A stretch of DNA of 64,000 nt from UBA1672 sp964352665 (GCA_964352665.1 CAYGSJ010000004.1:124001-188000), one strand, 5' to 3'. Counted from the first letter of the stretch, positions 41,814 through 51,217 are shown. Made by a program: numbers and translations. The notes: a model not told the origin generated them from the sequence alone.

Positions 41814-44154
41814 TGAGCGTTTAGCTAAAATCCTCTCGGATGAGCATGTTCCCGATATTAATATAAATGCCCGCAAACGTGCGGTAAATATGGCCGTAGC
41901 TGAGTTTCAGAAACAAAAACAAAAAAATTCCCAAGGAGTTTCAATCCTTCGTCGTCTTATGGGTATCAGTAAGACAAAACAAGGAGTTGGAACAATGGAA
42001 CAAAGACAAAGAAACAAATTTATCTATGGCGGCATGGCAACGGCAATGGCAGTTGTTCTTGTTGGTGGTTTGAGCTTTACACAACTGGATGATGTGGTGC
42101 GCAGACATACGCCAAGCAACACGGTTGCGGTACAAACGCCGGCTAAATTACAAGGTGTAGAATTCAAGACGAATGAAACAGCTTCACAGGAGGTTAGCCA
42201 AACCGCTCCACCTAAACCCGAAGCTCAGGACACAGATGGTGAGGCACAGGCCGTGCAGGGCAGAGTGGCCGAGCCGGAGATCGTTGATCCTGTGCAGAAG
42301 TGGCGCCGTGATGATGCGCCCGTACAGCATGTACTTCCGGATCATAGAATTAAAAAGGAAGATCTGGGTACGAGACAAGAAGGTGACGGTGTAAAGCAAT
42401 GGCGGAGAGAGCAGCCAGAATCCAAAGAAAGCATGGTAGATGAGCAAGTATCTCCTGCTTATGCCGAGGCCATTGAACAACAAAGCCAGCCGGATCTCGA
42501 GCGTGCAATCACAGAGGGTAGCAGTTCGATCCCTGCCCCAATAAAAACGTATGATTCTCTTAAGAATAATCAAACGGCAGGACAAGCTGCACCGGCCGAA
42601 ATGATGATGGAAGAGCGCGCTCAAAGTAAAGAAAAAGCCTATAACGTGCCGTCATCTAGCATCGTGGCCGACCATTATGAACCTATGCCGCCACAATACC
42701 AGGATCAGGGACGCGACAAATTCGAGCATGCCGCTATCAATGCCTTCAAGGTGGTTGCAGCAGAGCCCGTTTCGACTTTCTCATCAGATGTTGATACGGC
42801 AAGTTACAGTTTTATCCGTAGACAGCTCAATAACGGTATCATGCCTAATCCCGATGCGGTGCGGATCGAGGAAATGATCAATTATTTCGATTATAGCTAT
42901 CCTTTGCCGGAAAGCCGTGCAGAACCGTTCGCGCCGACTGTAATGATCATGGATAGTCCGTGGGCAGAAGGTAAAAAAGTCATGCATATAGGTATCAAAG
43001 GTTATGAACTCCAGAAAGCGGAGCTCCGCAGTAACATTGTATTTCTTCTGGATGTATCGGGGTCTATGAACGCGCCGGACAAATTACCGCTGGTCAAAAA
43101 TTCTATGAAGATGCTGCTCGATAGCCTGCATCCCGATGATACGGTTTCGATTGTAGTATACGCCGGACATACAGGTGTTGTGCTGGAGCCGACCGCGGTA
43201 TCAAAACGCTCAACCATTTTAAATGCGATGAACAGTTTGCGCGCTGGTGGCGGAACAGCCGGAGCAGCAGGGATAGAGCTTGCTTATAATATGGCTGAAC
43301 AAAACTTTGATGAAGGCGCCGTAAACCGTGTTATTCTTGCGACAGACGGTGATTTCAATGTTGGTATTTCAAGTCATGAACAGTTGAAAGACTATGTTGC
43401 GAAGAAACGTGACAAAGGTGTGTTCCTGTCTGTGCTTGGCTTTGGGCAAGGTAATTACAATGACCAGATGATGCAGGCATTAGCGCAAAACGGAAACGGA
43501 ATTGCGGCCTATATCGATAATCTGAGCGAGGCACGCAAAGTGTTGGTGCAGGAAGCTACATCTTCTTTGTTCCCGATTGCCAAGGATGTAAAATTCCAAG
43601 TGGAATTCAATCCTTCGAAAGTGGCTGAATATCGCCTGATCGGTTATGAAACACGTGCCCTAAACCGTGAGGACTTTAACAATGACAAAGTCGATGCCGG
43701 TGATATTGGCGCGGGACATACGGTTACAGCAATCTATGAGTTTGTTCCTGTCGGGAGCGAAGCTGTGAGCGTTGATCCTCTGCGCTATACCGCGAAGTCA
43801 AAACCACAGGCAGAAGACGTGACGGATAACGGCGAATATGCCTTCCTTAAAATCCGCTATAAGTTGCCCATGGAAAATACGAGCAAACTTATGACCCGTC
43901 CGGTGACCTATAGAGATGATATAACCCATTGCCCTGCGAGAGCTAAATGTAACAGACCATCTCCCTCAAAAGATGTCCAGTTCTCTCTAGCGGTTGCAGG
44001 ATTTGGACAAATCCTGAAGGGCGGCAGCTACACGGGTAATTTCTCTTTTGATGATGCTATAACACTGGCCAATCAAGGTAGAGGACATGATTCTTACGGC
44101 TACCGCGCCGAGTTTATTAACATGGTGCGCTTGGCTAAAAGTCACTCTAGATAG
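41806..44154 (+). CDS. Membrane-anchored von Willebrand A (YfbK-like) protein, possible anti-sigma regulator
   Basis: A 782-residue protein. Residues 1-70 are cytoplasmic and helical (NERLAKILSDEHVPDININARKRAVN), then one membrane helix at about 71-90. A periplasmic low-complexity, Pro/Gln/Glu-rich stretch follows to about 290. The YfbK-type region begins at FEHAAINAFKVVAAEPVSTFSSDVDTASYS in part; the VWA domain at about 405-590 has the metal site LLDVSGSM and ILATDGDFNVG; a C-terminal domain ends the protein. AAGGAG seven bases upstream fixes the ATG at 41806, inside the end of the sigma gene. Coupling suggests that the N-terminal segment holds the sigma factor. Confidence 0.85.
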   Translation: MDNERLAKILSDEHVPDININARKRAVNMAVAEFQKQKQKNSQGVSILRRLMGISKTKQGVGTMEQRQRNKFIYGGMATAMAVVLVGGLSFTQLDDVVRRHTPSNTVAVQTPAKLQGVEFKTNETASQEVSQTAPPKPEAQDTDGEAQAVQGRVAEPEIVDPVQKWRRDDAPVQHVLPDHRIKKEDLGTRQEGDGVKQWRREQPESKESMVDEQVSPAYAEAIEQQSQPDLERAITEGSSSIPAPIKTYDSLKNNQTAGQAAPAEMMMEERAQSKEKAYNVPSSSIVADHYEPMPPQYQDQGRDKFEHAAINAFKVVAAEPVSTFSSDVDTASYSFIRRQLNNGIMPNPDAVRIEEMINYFDYSYPLPESRAEPFAPTVMIMDSPWAEGKKVMHIGIKGYELQKAELRSNIVFLLDVSGSMNAPDKLPLVKNSMKMLLDSLHPDDTVSIVVYAGHTGVVLEPTAVSKRSTILNAMNSLRAGGGTAGAAGIELAYNMAEQNFDEGAVNRVILATDGDFNVGISSHEQLKDYVAKKRDKGVFLSVLGFGQGNYNDQMMQALAQNGNGIAAYIDNLSEARKVLVQEATSSLFPIAKDVKFQVEFNPSKVAEYRLIGYETRALNREDFNNDKVDAGDIGAGHTVTAIYEFVPVGSEAVSVDPLRYTAKSKPQAEDVTDNGEYAFLKIRYKLPMENTSKLMTRPVTYRDDITHCPARAKCNRPSPSKDVQFSLAVAGFGQILKGGSYTGNFSFDDAITLANQGRGHDSYGYRAEFINMVRLAKSHSR

Positions 44155-44174
44155 TAAATATAGCCAATGATTTG

Positions 44175-44204
44175 AAAAGAGGCCTGATAAAAGGCCTCTT
44201 TTTT
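44175..44204 (+). terminator. Rho-independent terminator after the sigma-VWA operon
   Basis: AAAAGAGGCCT, loop GATAAA, AGGCCTCTTTT with the T-run to 44204. It lies 20 bases after the VWA stop. A frame-open extension of typA runs through it, which argues that typA really starts later. Confidence 0.92.
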
Positions 44205-44267
44205 CTGGCTTTTATACGACTTTTATACTACACAGGCGCTTGCATTTCGAAGAAGAACGGTCAAAGA

Positions 44268-46091
44268 GTGTCAGAAAATTTAAGAAATATAGCTATTATT
44301 GCGCATGTGGATCATGGAAAAACCACACTGATTGATTCAATTATGAAGCAAAGCGGGACTTTCCGTGACAACCAACAGGTTGACGAGCGCGTTATGGATT
44401 CCAACGATCTTGAGAAGGAGCGCGGGATTACAATTCTTGCAAAACCAACCTCTATCCAATGGGGTGATACACGTATCAATATTATTGATACTCCAGGTCA
44501 CGCCGATTTTGGAGGGGAAGTTGAGCGTGTTCTCCATATGGCTGATGGCGTGATATTGCTGACTGATGCAGCAGAAGGCCCGATGCCGCAAACAAAATTT
44601 GTTCTTGGCAAGGCCCTTGCCCTCGGACTTCGCCCGATTGTCATTATTAATAAAATCGATCGTCCCGACGGCCGCCCCGAAGAAGTGGTGGATGAAGTTT
44701 TTGATCTTTTTGTTTCGCTCGATGCCAGTGATGCGCAGCTGGACTTTCCTATCCTCTATGCTTCTGGGCGCAGTGGTTGGTGTACACGTGAGTTGGGCGA
44801 TGCACGTAAAGATCTTACACCATTGCTTGAGGTTGTGCTTGATCACGTACCCGCTCCCAATGTTGATTACGATAAGCCGTTTGCCATGCTTGCAACGCTT
44901 CTGGATTCTGATCCCTATCTCGGACGCTGTTTGACAGGACGAGTGGAACAGGGTCGCGCTTCTGTTAATGACACGGTTAAGGCTATGGGGCTTGATGGTA
45001 AGACTGTTGAAACGGGCCGTTTGACAAAACTCTTGAAATTTGATGGTACAGAACGTGTGCCTGTTAAACATGTTAAAGCAGGAGACATTATTTGTATTGC
45101 GGGTCTTGCCAAAACTTCTGTTGCGGACACGATTTGTGATCCGGCTGTAACAATTCCAATGAAATCAACACCCATTGATCCGCCGACTATGTCTGTAACA
45201 ATTTCGGTCAATGACTCTCCCTTCGCAGGAAAGGAGGGCAAGAAAGTAACCTCAACGATGATCCGCGAGCGACTTTTAGCGGAAGCAGAAACAAATGTTG
45301 CCATTACGTTTGAAGAAACAGAAGGAAAAGACGCATTTGAAATCGGTGGGCGCGGCGAACTACAACTTGGCGTTCTAATCGAAACCATGCGCCGTGAGGG
45401 ATTTGAATTAACGGTATCCCGCCCACGTGTGCTTTATCAGAAGGATGAAGCGGGGAATAGACTGGAACCTATCGAAGAAGTCATTATCGATGTTGATGAG
45501 GAATATGCATCAAACGTTGTTGATAATATGAACCGACGTAAAGCCGAGATGACTGATATGCGAAGCTCGGGCGTTGGTAAAAAACGCATCACGTTTCTTG
45601 CACCTTCACGCGGTCTTATAGGATACCAAAGTAAATTCATGACCGATACCCGCGGGACAGGTGTACTGAATCGCCTATTCCATTCTTATGCACCTCACAA
45701 AGGCGAGATCGGACAACGCCGTAACGGTGCGCTAATCTCAACAGAGATGGGAACAGCCGTTGCCTATGCGATTTTCAATTTACAGGATCGCGGTGTGATG
45801 TTTATTGGTCATCAAACGCCCGTATATGGTGGAATGATTGTCGGAGAGCATAATCGCGACAGTGATCTTGAAATCAATGTTCTCAAGGGAAAGAAACTCA
45901 CAAACGTACGGGCATCCGGTACGGACGATGCTGTTACATTGACGCCGCCGCGTTTGATGTCACTTGAAGACATGATGTCTTATATAAATGATGATGAATT
46001 AATGGAGGTAACTCCAAAATCCTTGCGTTTGCGCAAGAAGTTTTTGTGCCCTCATGAACGAAAAAGAGCAAGTAGAGCGCAGTCCGCTTGA
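44268..46091 (+). CDS. typA: Ribosome-associated GTPase TypA/BipA
   Basis: A 607-residue translational GTPase related to EF-G that helps ribosome assembly and stress growth. G motifs are AHVDHGKTTL, ERGITI, DTPGHADFGGEV and NKIDRPDGRP. The BipA-specific C-terminal part has GVMFIGHQTPVYGGMIVGEH, LKGKKLTNVRASGTDDAVTLTPP and ELMEVTPKSLRLRKK. I choose the GTG at 44268 (MSENLRNIAI), the usual family start; the longer frame from 44172 adds a hydrophobic stretch encoded by the upstream terminator and is rejected. Confidence 0.95.
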   Translation: MSENLRNIAIIAHVDHGKTTLIDSIMKQSGTFRDNQQVDERVMDSNDLEKERGITILAKPTSIQWGDTRINIIDTPGHADFGGEVERVLHMADGVILLTDAAEGPMPQTKFVLGKALALGLRPIVIINKIDRPDGRPEEVVDEVFDLFVSLDASDAQLDFPILYASGRSGWCTRELGDARKDLTPLLEVVLDHVPAPNVDYDKPFAMLATLLDSDPYLGRCLTGRVEQGRASVNDTVKAMGLDGKTVETGRLTKLLKFDGTERVPVKHVKAGDIICIAGLAKTSVADTICDPAVTIPMKSTPIDPPTMSVTISVNDSPFAGKEGKKVTSTMIRERLLAEAETNVAITFEETEGKDAFEIGGRGELQLGVLIETMRREGFELTVSRPRVLYQKDEAGNRLEPIEEVIIDVDEEYASNVVDNMNRRKAEMTDMRSSGVGKKRITFLAPSRGLIGYQSKFMTDTRGTGVLNRLFHSYAPHKGEIGQRRNGALISTEMGTAVAYAIFNLQDRGVMFIGHQTPVYGGMIVGEHNRDSDLEINVLKGKKLTNVRASGTDDAVTLTPPRLMSLEDMMSYINDDELMEVTPKSLRLRKKFLCPHERKRASRAQSA

Positions 46092-46196
46092 GTGCTATAA
46101 AAAGTCTTTTTGTGGGTGAAAAGCTCTTTTTTGTTGTAGAGTGTTTTTTTTACTGCGACACTCAACAGAGTAAGTGTCTTCTAGGAATTTTAGTCT

Positions 46197-47276
46197 ATGT
46201 ATGAAAATAATGTGCTTGATGGCAATTTGTCGGGTGAGGTTCAGCAAGTAGTTTCCGAAGAAGACCTGAGTCAAAAGGAAAAAGTTATGAAACTTGTTCA
46301 ACATTGTGAGCAGTTTCAGCAGCCAGTAAACTCCAAAGCCTTGTTTCAGCTATTTAATACATTAGTGCCGTTTCTTATAACATACGTGCTTATGGTATAT
46401 TTTTATTCACAAATGTATTGGGTTACGGCTTTATTGACTATTCCAGCCGCTGGTTTTCTGGTGCGCATTTTTATTATCCAGCATGATTGTGGTCATGGTT
46501 CCTTTTTCAAATCCAGAAAATGGAATAATCGTGTGGGCCGTGTTATGAGCCTTCTTACATGGACACCGTATGATTTTTGGAGAAAAACCCATAATATGCA
46601 TCATTCTGGGTCAGGCAATCTTGATAACCGCGGTTTTGGCGCTATTGAAACAATTACAGTCAAAGAATATGGGGCGCTTGATACCAGGACGCAGTTTTGG
46701 TATCGCATATACCGCAATCCCTACATCATGCTACTTTTGGGTACCCCGTTTTTTATTATTATTGGTCAAAGATTTCCAACCGCAAAGCCCTTCCCATTCT
46801 CCGAATGTAAAAAGCATGTTGAATTCAGCAATATTTGGAAGAGTGTTATAGGACTTAACGGTGCTCTTTTTGCATTTTATGTCCCATTGAGTTTTGTTTT
46901 TGGATTAGGGCCAATTCTTTTAACTTATTTGCCCATTGTTTTCCTGACAGCAATAATTGGGGGCTGGTTATTTTTTATTCAACACCAATTCGAGGATGCG
47001 TACTGGGAACGTGACGGTGAATGGAATTACCATGAAGCGGCTGTTCTCGGGAGTTCTTACTATGATTTACATCCCATCCTTCGCTGGTTCACAGGAAATA
47101 TAGGTCTGCATCATATCCACCATCTTAATGCTAAAATCCCCAATTATCGTTTGCAGGAATGTATGGATTCGAACGATGAGCTTAAAACTATCAACAGAAT
47201 TACATTTTGGCAGAGTTTTAAATATGCCACCCTTTCTCTTTGGGACGAAGAGCAAAATAAAATGATCAGCTTCTAA
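46197..47276 (+). CDS. Membrane fatty acid desaturase
   Basis: A 359-residue di-iron membrane desaturase. The three histidine boxes are HDCGHGSFF, HNMHHSGSGNLDNRG and GLHHIHHLN, with a further QHQFEDAYW segment. Four or more membrane helices (for example FLITYVLMVYFY, NGALFAFYVPLSFVFGL) place the active site on the cytoplasmic side. It resembles the delta-12/omega-3-like acyl-lipid group, but regiospecificity cannot be read. AGGA lies 11 bases before the ATG. The gene stands alone between typA and the second MNIO locus; such desaturases often serve membrane adaptation to cold. Confidence 0.92.
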   Translation: MYENNVLDGNLSGEVQQVVSEEDLSQKEKVMKLVQHCEQFQQPVNSKALFQLFNTLVPFLITYVLMVYFYSQMYWVTALLTIPAAGFLVRIFIIQHDCGHGSFFKSRKWNNRVGRVMSLLTWTPYDFWRKTHNMHHSGSGNLDNRGFGAIETITVKEYGALDTRTQFWYRIYRNPYIMLLLGTPFFIIIGQRFPTAKPFPFSECKKHVEFSNIWKSVIGLNGALFAFYVPLSFVFGLGPILLTYLPIVFLTAIIGGWLFFIQHQFEDAYWERDGEWNYHEAAVLGSSYYDLHPILRWFTGNIGLHHIHHLNAKIPNYRLQECMDSNDELKTINRITFWQSFKYATLSLWDEEQNKMISF

Positions 47277-47302
47277 TTTTTTCCCCTTCTTAATAAAATT
47301 TG

Positions 47303-47329
47303 TGTAACGTTCTTATCGAGGCGTTCGAA
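47303..47329 (+). promoter_or_regulatory. SigF-like ECF promoter of the second MNIO locus
   Basis: GTAACG at 47304-47309, exactly 16 bases, then CGAA at 47326-47329. It lies 48 bases before the cysteine-rich precursor gene. The flank TGTGTAACGTTCT differs at one position from that before the first MNIO operon at 15641. Confidence 0.65.
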
Positions 47330-47377
47330 TAGCGTCAATAATATCTACACATCTTTTTTGAATAAGGGAGCATATAA

Positions 47378-47731
47378 ATGGCTATTCAAACTAATGAAAA
47401 GAAACCACTTAACAAGAAATTGGCTGTAGCAGCTTTTGCAGGCATGTTAGCTGTAGGAGCGTTTTCAGCATCTCCAGCGTTTGCGGGCTCACACGGCAAT
47501 AGTTGTAGCGCGAGTGGTTGCAGCAAGAAAACTGAAAAAGCTGGCTGTAAAGGTTCAAGCAGCTGTAAAGGCTCGGGCTCTTGCAAAGGAAAGAGCAGTT
47601 GTAAGGGCGGCCATAGTTGCAAAGACGCTGCTAAGTGTAAAAATTCCGGGACCTGCAAAAGTAAGTCTTCATGTAAATCTAAGAGTAGCTGTAAGGGCGG
47701 CCACAATGATGGCGGTCGTTACAACGACTAA
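47378..47731 (+). CDS. Cysteine-hexad RiPP-like precursor with signal peptide
   Basis: A 117-residue exported protein. A basic N terminus and the hydrophobic LAVAAFAGMLAVGAFSASPAFA end at about residue 36. The mature part has eleven cysteines, at 43, 48, and then 57, 63, 69, 75, 81, 87, 93, 99 and 105: nine in an exact six-residue period, spaced by Lys, Gly and Ser (CKGSSS, CKGSGS, CKGKSS). The adjacent MNIO fusion gene, 8 bases downstream, makes it the likely modification substrate, so it may become a multi-site metal binder. It is unlike the DUF2282 precursor of the first operon. GGGAG precedes the ATG. Confidence 0.85.
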   Translation: MAIQTNEKKPLNKKLAVAAFAGMLAVGAFSASPAFAGSHGNSCSASGCSKKTEKAGCKGSSSCKGSGSCKGKSSCKGGHSCKDAAKCKNSGTCKSKSSCKSKSSCKGGHNDGGRYND

Positions 47732-47739
47732 TTATTACG

Positions 47740-49395
47740 ATGGGAAATCAGACTTTTCCAAATCTAGGATATGGGTTGGGTTTTCGTCCAACCCATTTTC
47801 CTTATATTAAGGAACATAACCCGAATATTGATTGGTTTGAGGTTATCTCGGAAAACTATATGGATACGGGCGGGCGACCGCGCCGTATGCTTGATGAACT
47901 GCGTGAAAAATACCCCATCGTTATGCATGGGGTATCCTTGTCTATTGGCACGGTAGATCCGTTAAATTCAGAATATCTTCAAAAACTCAAGGCACTTGAA
48001 CGCGATATAAACCCCCATTGGATTTCCGATCATCTATGTTGGACGGGTGTGGCTCATAAAAATACACATGATTTGTTGCCTGTGCCCTATACCGAAGAAG
48101 CTTTGAGGCATATTGTAGAGCGAATTAAGCAAGTGCAAGACTATCTAGGTCGACCTATTGTTTTAGAAAACCCCTCTACATATTTGGAATTTACGTGCTC
48201 CAGCATGAGCGAATGGGAGTTTATAGCCCGTATGGCAGAGGAGTCAGGTTGTGGATTGCTGCTTGATGTTAATAACATCTACGTCAGCTGTTATAATCAC
48301 CGTTGGGATCCCAAAAAATATATCGATGCGCTTCCTCTTCACAGCGTTGCTCAGGTTCACCTTGCGGGCCACACAAATATGGGAACCCATATTATAGATA
48401 CGCATGATGATCATGTGTTGGACGAGGTGTGGACTTTGTACGCGTACGCTATCAAAAAGGCAGGGTTTATTAGTACGATGGTTGAATGGGATGATAAGAT
48501 TCCTGAATTCCCAGTCGTTATGGACGAGCTGAACAAAGCAAGACACTGGGCAAAACAATCAATAGGGCCAACAGATATGCCCACTTTCAAAAGTTTTCGT
48601 GATAATATCAGGCCGCCTGAAAATCCTTTGCCCTATACTGAAGAACTCGCGGACATGCAAAATGCAATTTTAAGCGGGAACGTCGCAGAAATGAACCCTG
48701 ATGAACGCGTGATTCCTAAACCTGACTTTTCACCCGAAGACCAAGTGCATAGTTATATAAACGGATATCGTTTCAGATTGTTTGATGTTGTTTACGATGA
48801 CTATCCGGCGTTAAGGGAAGTAATCGGTGAGGATGATTTTACAACGCTTTTAGACAACTATATAGAAGCTACGCCGCCGGAACATTTCAATATTGCGCGA
48901 TATGTTGATCAATTTCCAGAATTTGTCAGAGAAAATGCAGGTACGTTTGAATACGAGCTTTGTATTTTGGAAACAGCACTGTCTAGAATATTTGATGAAG
49001 AGGAAACAAGTGCCTTACTAAAAGAAGATTTAGAAGGTCTGGATCCTGAAAGTTTTATGGATCAGAAGCTACATCCAAGACAGGCATTAAAACTGTTTGC
49101 CTTTTCCTATCCTGTTAATGCGTATTATGATAGGCATCTTGCTGGGGATAAACCCGATACGCCTGAAAAAACGCCATCTTATTTGGCAATTTATCGTCAC
49201 AATGACGAAATGTGGCGCCTGGATTTGGAAGAACGCGAATATTTGGTGCTTAGCTCTCTGTTTTCCGGATTAACCGTAGGGCAATCGCTGGAGGCTGCAA
49301 TACCGGAAAGTCATTCTGGCGAAGAGATGATGCAGTCAATCGGTTCGTGGTTTTCAAAATGGATGAGTAATGGATTGCTGGCCAAAGCTAGCTAG
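47740..49395 (+). CDS. Fused MNIO (DUF692) enzyme and DUF2063-like partner
   Basis: A 551-residue protein joining two functions that are separate in the first operon. Residues 1 to about 280 are an MNIO TIM barrel with GLGFRPTHFPYI, ISENYMD, MHGVSLSIGT, ISDHLCWTG, THDLLPVPYT, LENPSTYLEF, DVNNIYVSCYNHR, VHLAGHT and MVEWDDKIPEF. From about 300 on it resembles the DUF2063 partner: VHSYINGYRFRLFDVVYDDYPALREVIGEDDF in part, then YLAIYRHNDEMWRLDLEEREYLVLSSL. Fusion would put precursor docking and oxidation in one chain. It ends convergent with the ABC-F gene, overlapping by 8 bases. Confidence 0.9.
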   Translation: MGNQTFPNLGYGLGFRPTHFPYIKEHNPNIDWFEVISENYMDTGGRPRRMLDELREKYPIVMHGVSLSIGTVDPLNSEYLQKLKALERDINPHWISDHLCWTGVAHKNTHDLLPVPYTEEALRHIVERIKQVQDYLGRPIVLENPSTYLEFTCSSMSEWEFIARMAEESGCGLLLDVNNIYVSCYNHRWDPKKYIDALPLHSVAQVHLAGHTNMGTHIIDTHDDHVLDEVWTLYAYAIKKAGFISTMVEWDDKIPEFPVVMDELNKARHWAKQSIGPTDMPTFKSFRDNIRPPENPLPYTEELADMQNAILSGNVAEMNPDERVIPKPDFSPEDQVHSYINGYRFRLFDVVYDDYPALREVIGEDDFTTLLDNYIEATPPEHFNIARYVDQFPEFVRENAGTFEYELCILETALSRIFDEEETSALLKEDLEGLDPESFMDQKLHPRQALKLFAFSYPVNAYYDRHLAGDKPDTPEKTPSYLAIYRHNDEMWRLDLEEREYLVLSSLFSGLTVGQSLEAAIPESHSGEEMMQSIGSWFSKWMSNGLLAKAS

Positions 49396-51217
49396 CATTT
49401 TGTTTCATGTCTTCTAATTCCAGCCATCTCAGCTCGGCTTGGTCAAGTTCATTACGGGCCATCGGTAATCTGGTTGAAACTTCTGCAAACTTTTCTGGAT
49501 CACTTGTGTAAAGGTCGGCATCACCTAGAATGGCTTCGAGCTTGGAAACTTCTTCTTCAAGTTTCTTGATCGTTTTTGGCAATTTCTCTAGCTCGTGTTT
49601 GAGTTTATACGTGAAGGGAACAGGATCCTTTTTTGGTTTGTCTTTTTTCTGTTTATGCTCGGTTTGTTCTTCTGGTTCAGATTTCTGGCTGTTTTTAAAC
49701 GCGATGTAATCACTGTATCCACCAATAATACCCTCGATTTTTGCCTCGCCTTCAAAGACAAGGGTTTTGGTAACGACCTGATCAAGAAAGTCACGATCAT
49801 GGGATACAACAAAAAGCGTTCCGTCATAACTCTTCAGGACATTTGTCAGCATATCGAGCGTATCCATGTCCAGATCATTTGTCGGTTCATCAAGTATGAG
49901 CATATTGCCCGGATTTGCTAAAATTTTTGCAAGCATCAGTCGGTTTTTTTGGCCGCCGGATAGTGTTGAAACCGCGCGCCACGCATCTTCAGGATCAAAA
50001 AGAAAATCCTTCAGGTAGCCACAAACATGGCGTGATTTTCCGCGTACGTCTAAATAATCCGAGCCTTCATCACACAGATTATCTTTTAGAGATTTATCTT
50101 CCTGAAGCATGGAGCGTTTCTGGTCGAAATAGCTAAAGTTCAGATTCTTAGCGCACTTTATTTTTCCAACATCGGGTTGTTCTTCTCCGGTTATCAGGCG
50201 CAAAAAGGTTGTTTTTCCAGAGCCATTGCGGCCTAGAATACCGATGCGGTCTTTCTTTTTGATACGCATATTGAATTTATCGAGTATAGGAATAATACGG
50301 CTAGCATCAGGGTCGGTAAAGCTTTTGCCAACATTAAAAAATTCAGCGACATTTTGTGATGACTCTTCTGCAGTTAACGGAGGTAGCTCTATCTTGGATA
50401 CAACGCGCCGATAAGATTTTTGATCTTTATCAAGTTCATCACGTGCCTTGAATGCTTCTGCTTGTCTTCGTACATTTCTTTTGACGCGTGCTTTTACCCC
50501 TTTATTGGCCCACTCAATTTCTTGTTCTACTTTTTTTGCGCGATTATGAAGTGCTCTGCCTTCTTGTTCTAAAAGCTCTGTTGACCACTCTTCAAAATAA
50601 CGAAAACCTCTGGGGGCAACTTTAAGCTGGCCACGATCAAGCCAAAAGACCCTGTCCGTTGTATTTGCAAGAAAGGTTCGATCATGTGAAATGATCATAA
50701 CAGCGCCACGATAAGCATTAATATAGCCCTCTAACCATTCAATTATTTGTAGATCCATATGGTTAGTAGGTTCGTCCAGCAAAAGAATGTCAGGCTCCTC
50801 GACCAGTGCTCTGGCAAGTGCTGCGCGCCTTAATTGCCCGCCGGATAGGTTTTCTAGTTTATCATCGACTTTCAGGTGAAGCGGTTCGATCACCATTTCA
50901 ATACGGTAATCAATATCCCAATCTTCAAGCTTCTTGTTCAAACCTTCAAAAACATAGTCACGTACAGTTTTGCCTTTGATGTTTGAGGCATTTTGTTCCA
51001 TGTATCCTGTCGTCGTGCCTGGGAATAGAAACCTTTTTCCGCCATCAATCTCACGATCACCAGTGATGATATTCATCAGCGTTGTTTTTCCGGCGCCGTT
51101 TTTTCCGACAAGGGCAATTTTTCGGCCTGCATGAATATGAAAGGTTAAACCTTCGAAAAAAGGTTTACCGGCAATCAGGACACTCGCATCTTCAACACTT
51201 AGTAACAAATCAGACAT
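49388..51217 (-). CDS. ABC-F family ATPase, Uup-like
   Basis: A 609-residue soluble protein with two ABC ATPase domains and no membrane part. Domain 1 has GKNGAGKTTLMN, LSGGQLRRAALARAL and LLLDEPTNHMDL; domain 2 has GRNGSGKTTFLR, LSGGQKNRLMLAKIL and LILDEPTNDLDMDTLD. The linker between them is the ABC-F interdomain helix pair. The C-terminal lysine- and glutamate-rich stretch followed by a coiled coil (LKHELEKLPKTIKKLEEEV) points to Uup rather than EttA. ABC-F proteins act at the ribosome; Uup also affects DNA transposon excision in E. coli. Confidence 0.92.
   Translation of the reverse strand: MSDLLLSVEDASVLIAGKPFFEGLTFHIHAGRKIALVGKNGAGKTTLMNIITGDREIDGGKRFLFPGTTTGYMEQNASNIKGKTVRDYVFEGLNKKLEDWDIDYRIEMVIEPLHLKVDDKLENLSGGQLRRAALARALVEEPDILLLDEPTNHMDLQIIEWLEGYINAYRGAVMIISHDRTFLANTTDRVFWLDRGQLKVAPRGFRYFEEWSTELLEQEGRALHNRAKKVEQEIEWANKGVKARVKRNVRRQAEAFKARDELDKDQKSYRRVVSKIELPPLTAEESSQNVAEFFNVGKSFTDPDASRIIPILDKFNMRIKKKDRIGILGRNGSGKTTFLRLITGEEQPDVGKIKCAKNLNFSYFDQKRSMLQEDKSLKDNLCDEGSDYLDVRGKSRHVCGYLKDFLFDPEDAWRAVSTLSGGQKNRLMLAKILANPGNMLILDEPTNDLDMDTLDMLTNVLKSYDGTLFVVSHDRDFLDQVVTKTLVFEGEAKIEGIIGGYSDYIAFKNSQKSEPEEQTEHKQKKDKPKKDPVPFTYKLKHELEKLPKTIKKLEEEVSKLEAILGDADLYTSDPEKFAEVSTRLPMARNELDQAELRWLELEDMKQNAS

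Noticed and set aside
44172..44267. N-terminal extension of typA
   Set aside because: It is encoded by the terminator of the preceding operon and adds a hydrophobic stretch foreign to the family.
46101..46132. Imperfect hairpin with T-run after typA
   Set aside because: The stem has a bulge and is mostly A-T; too weak to call a terminator.
47386..47810. Frames in other phases and on the opposite strand of the cysteine-rich precursor gene
   Set aside because: They mirror the repeats of the precursor gene; only the forward frame has a signal peptide and binding site.
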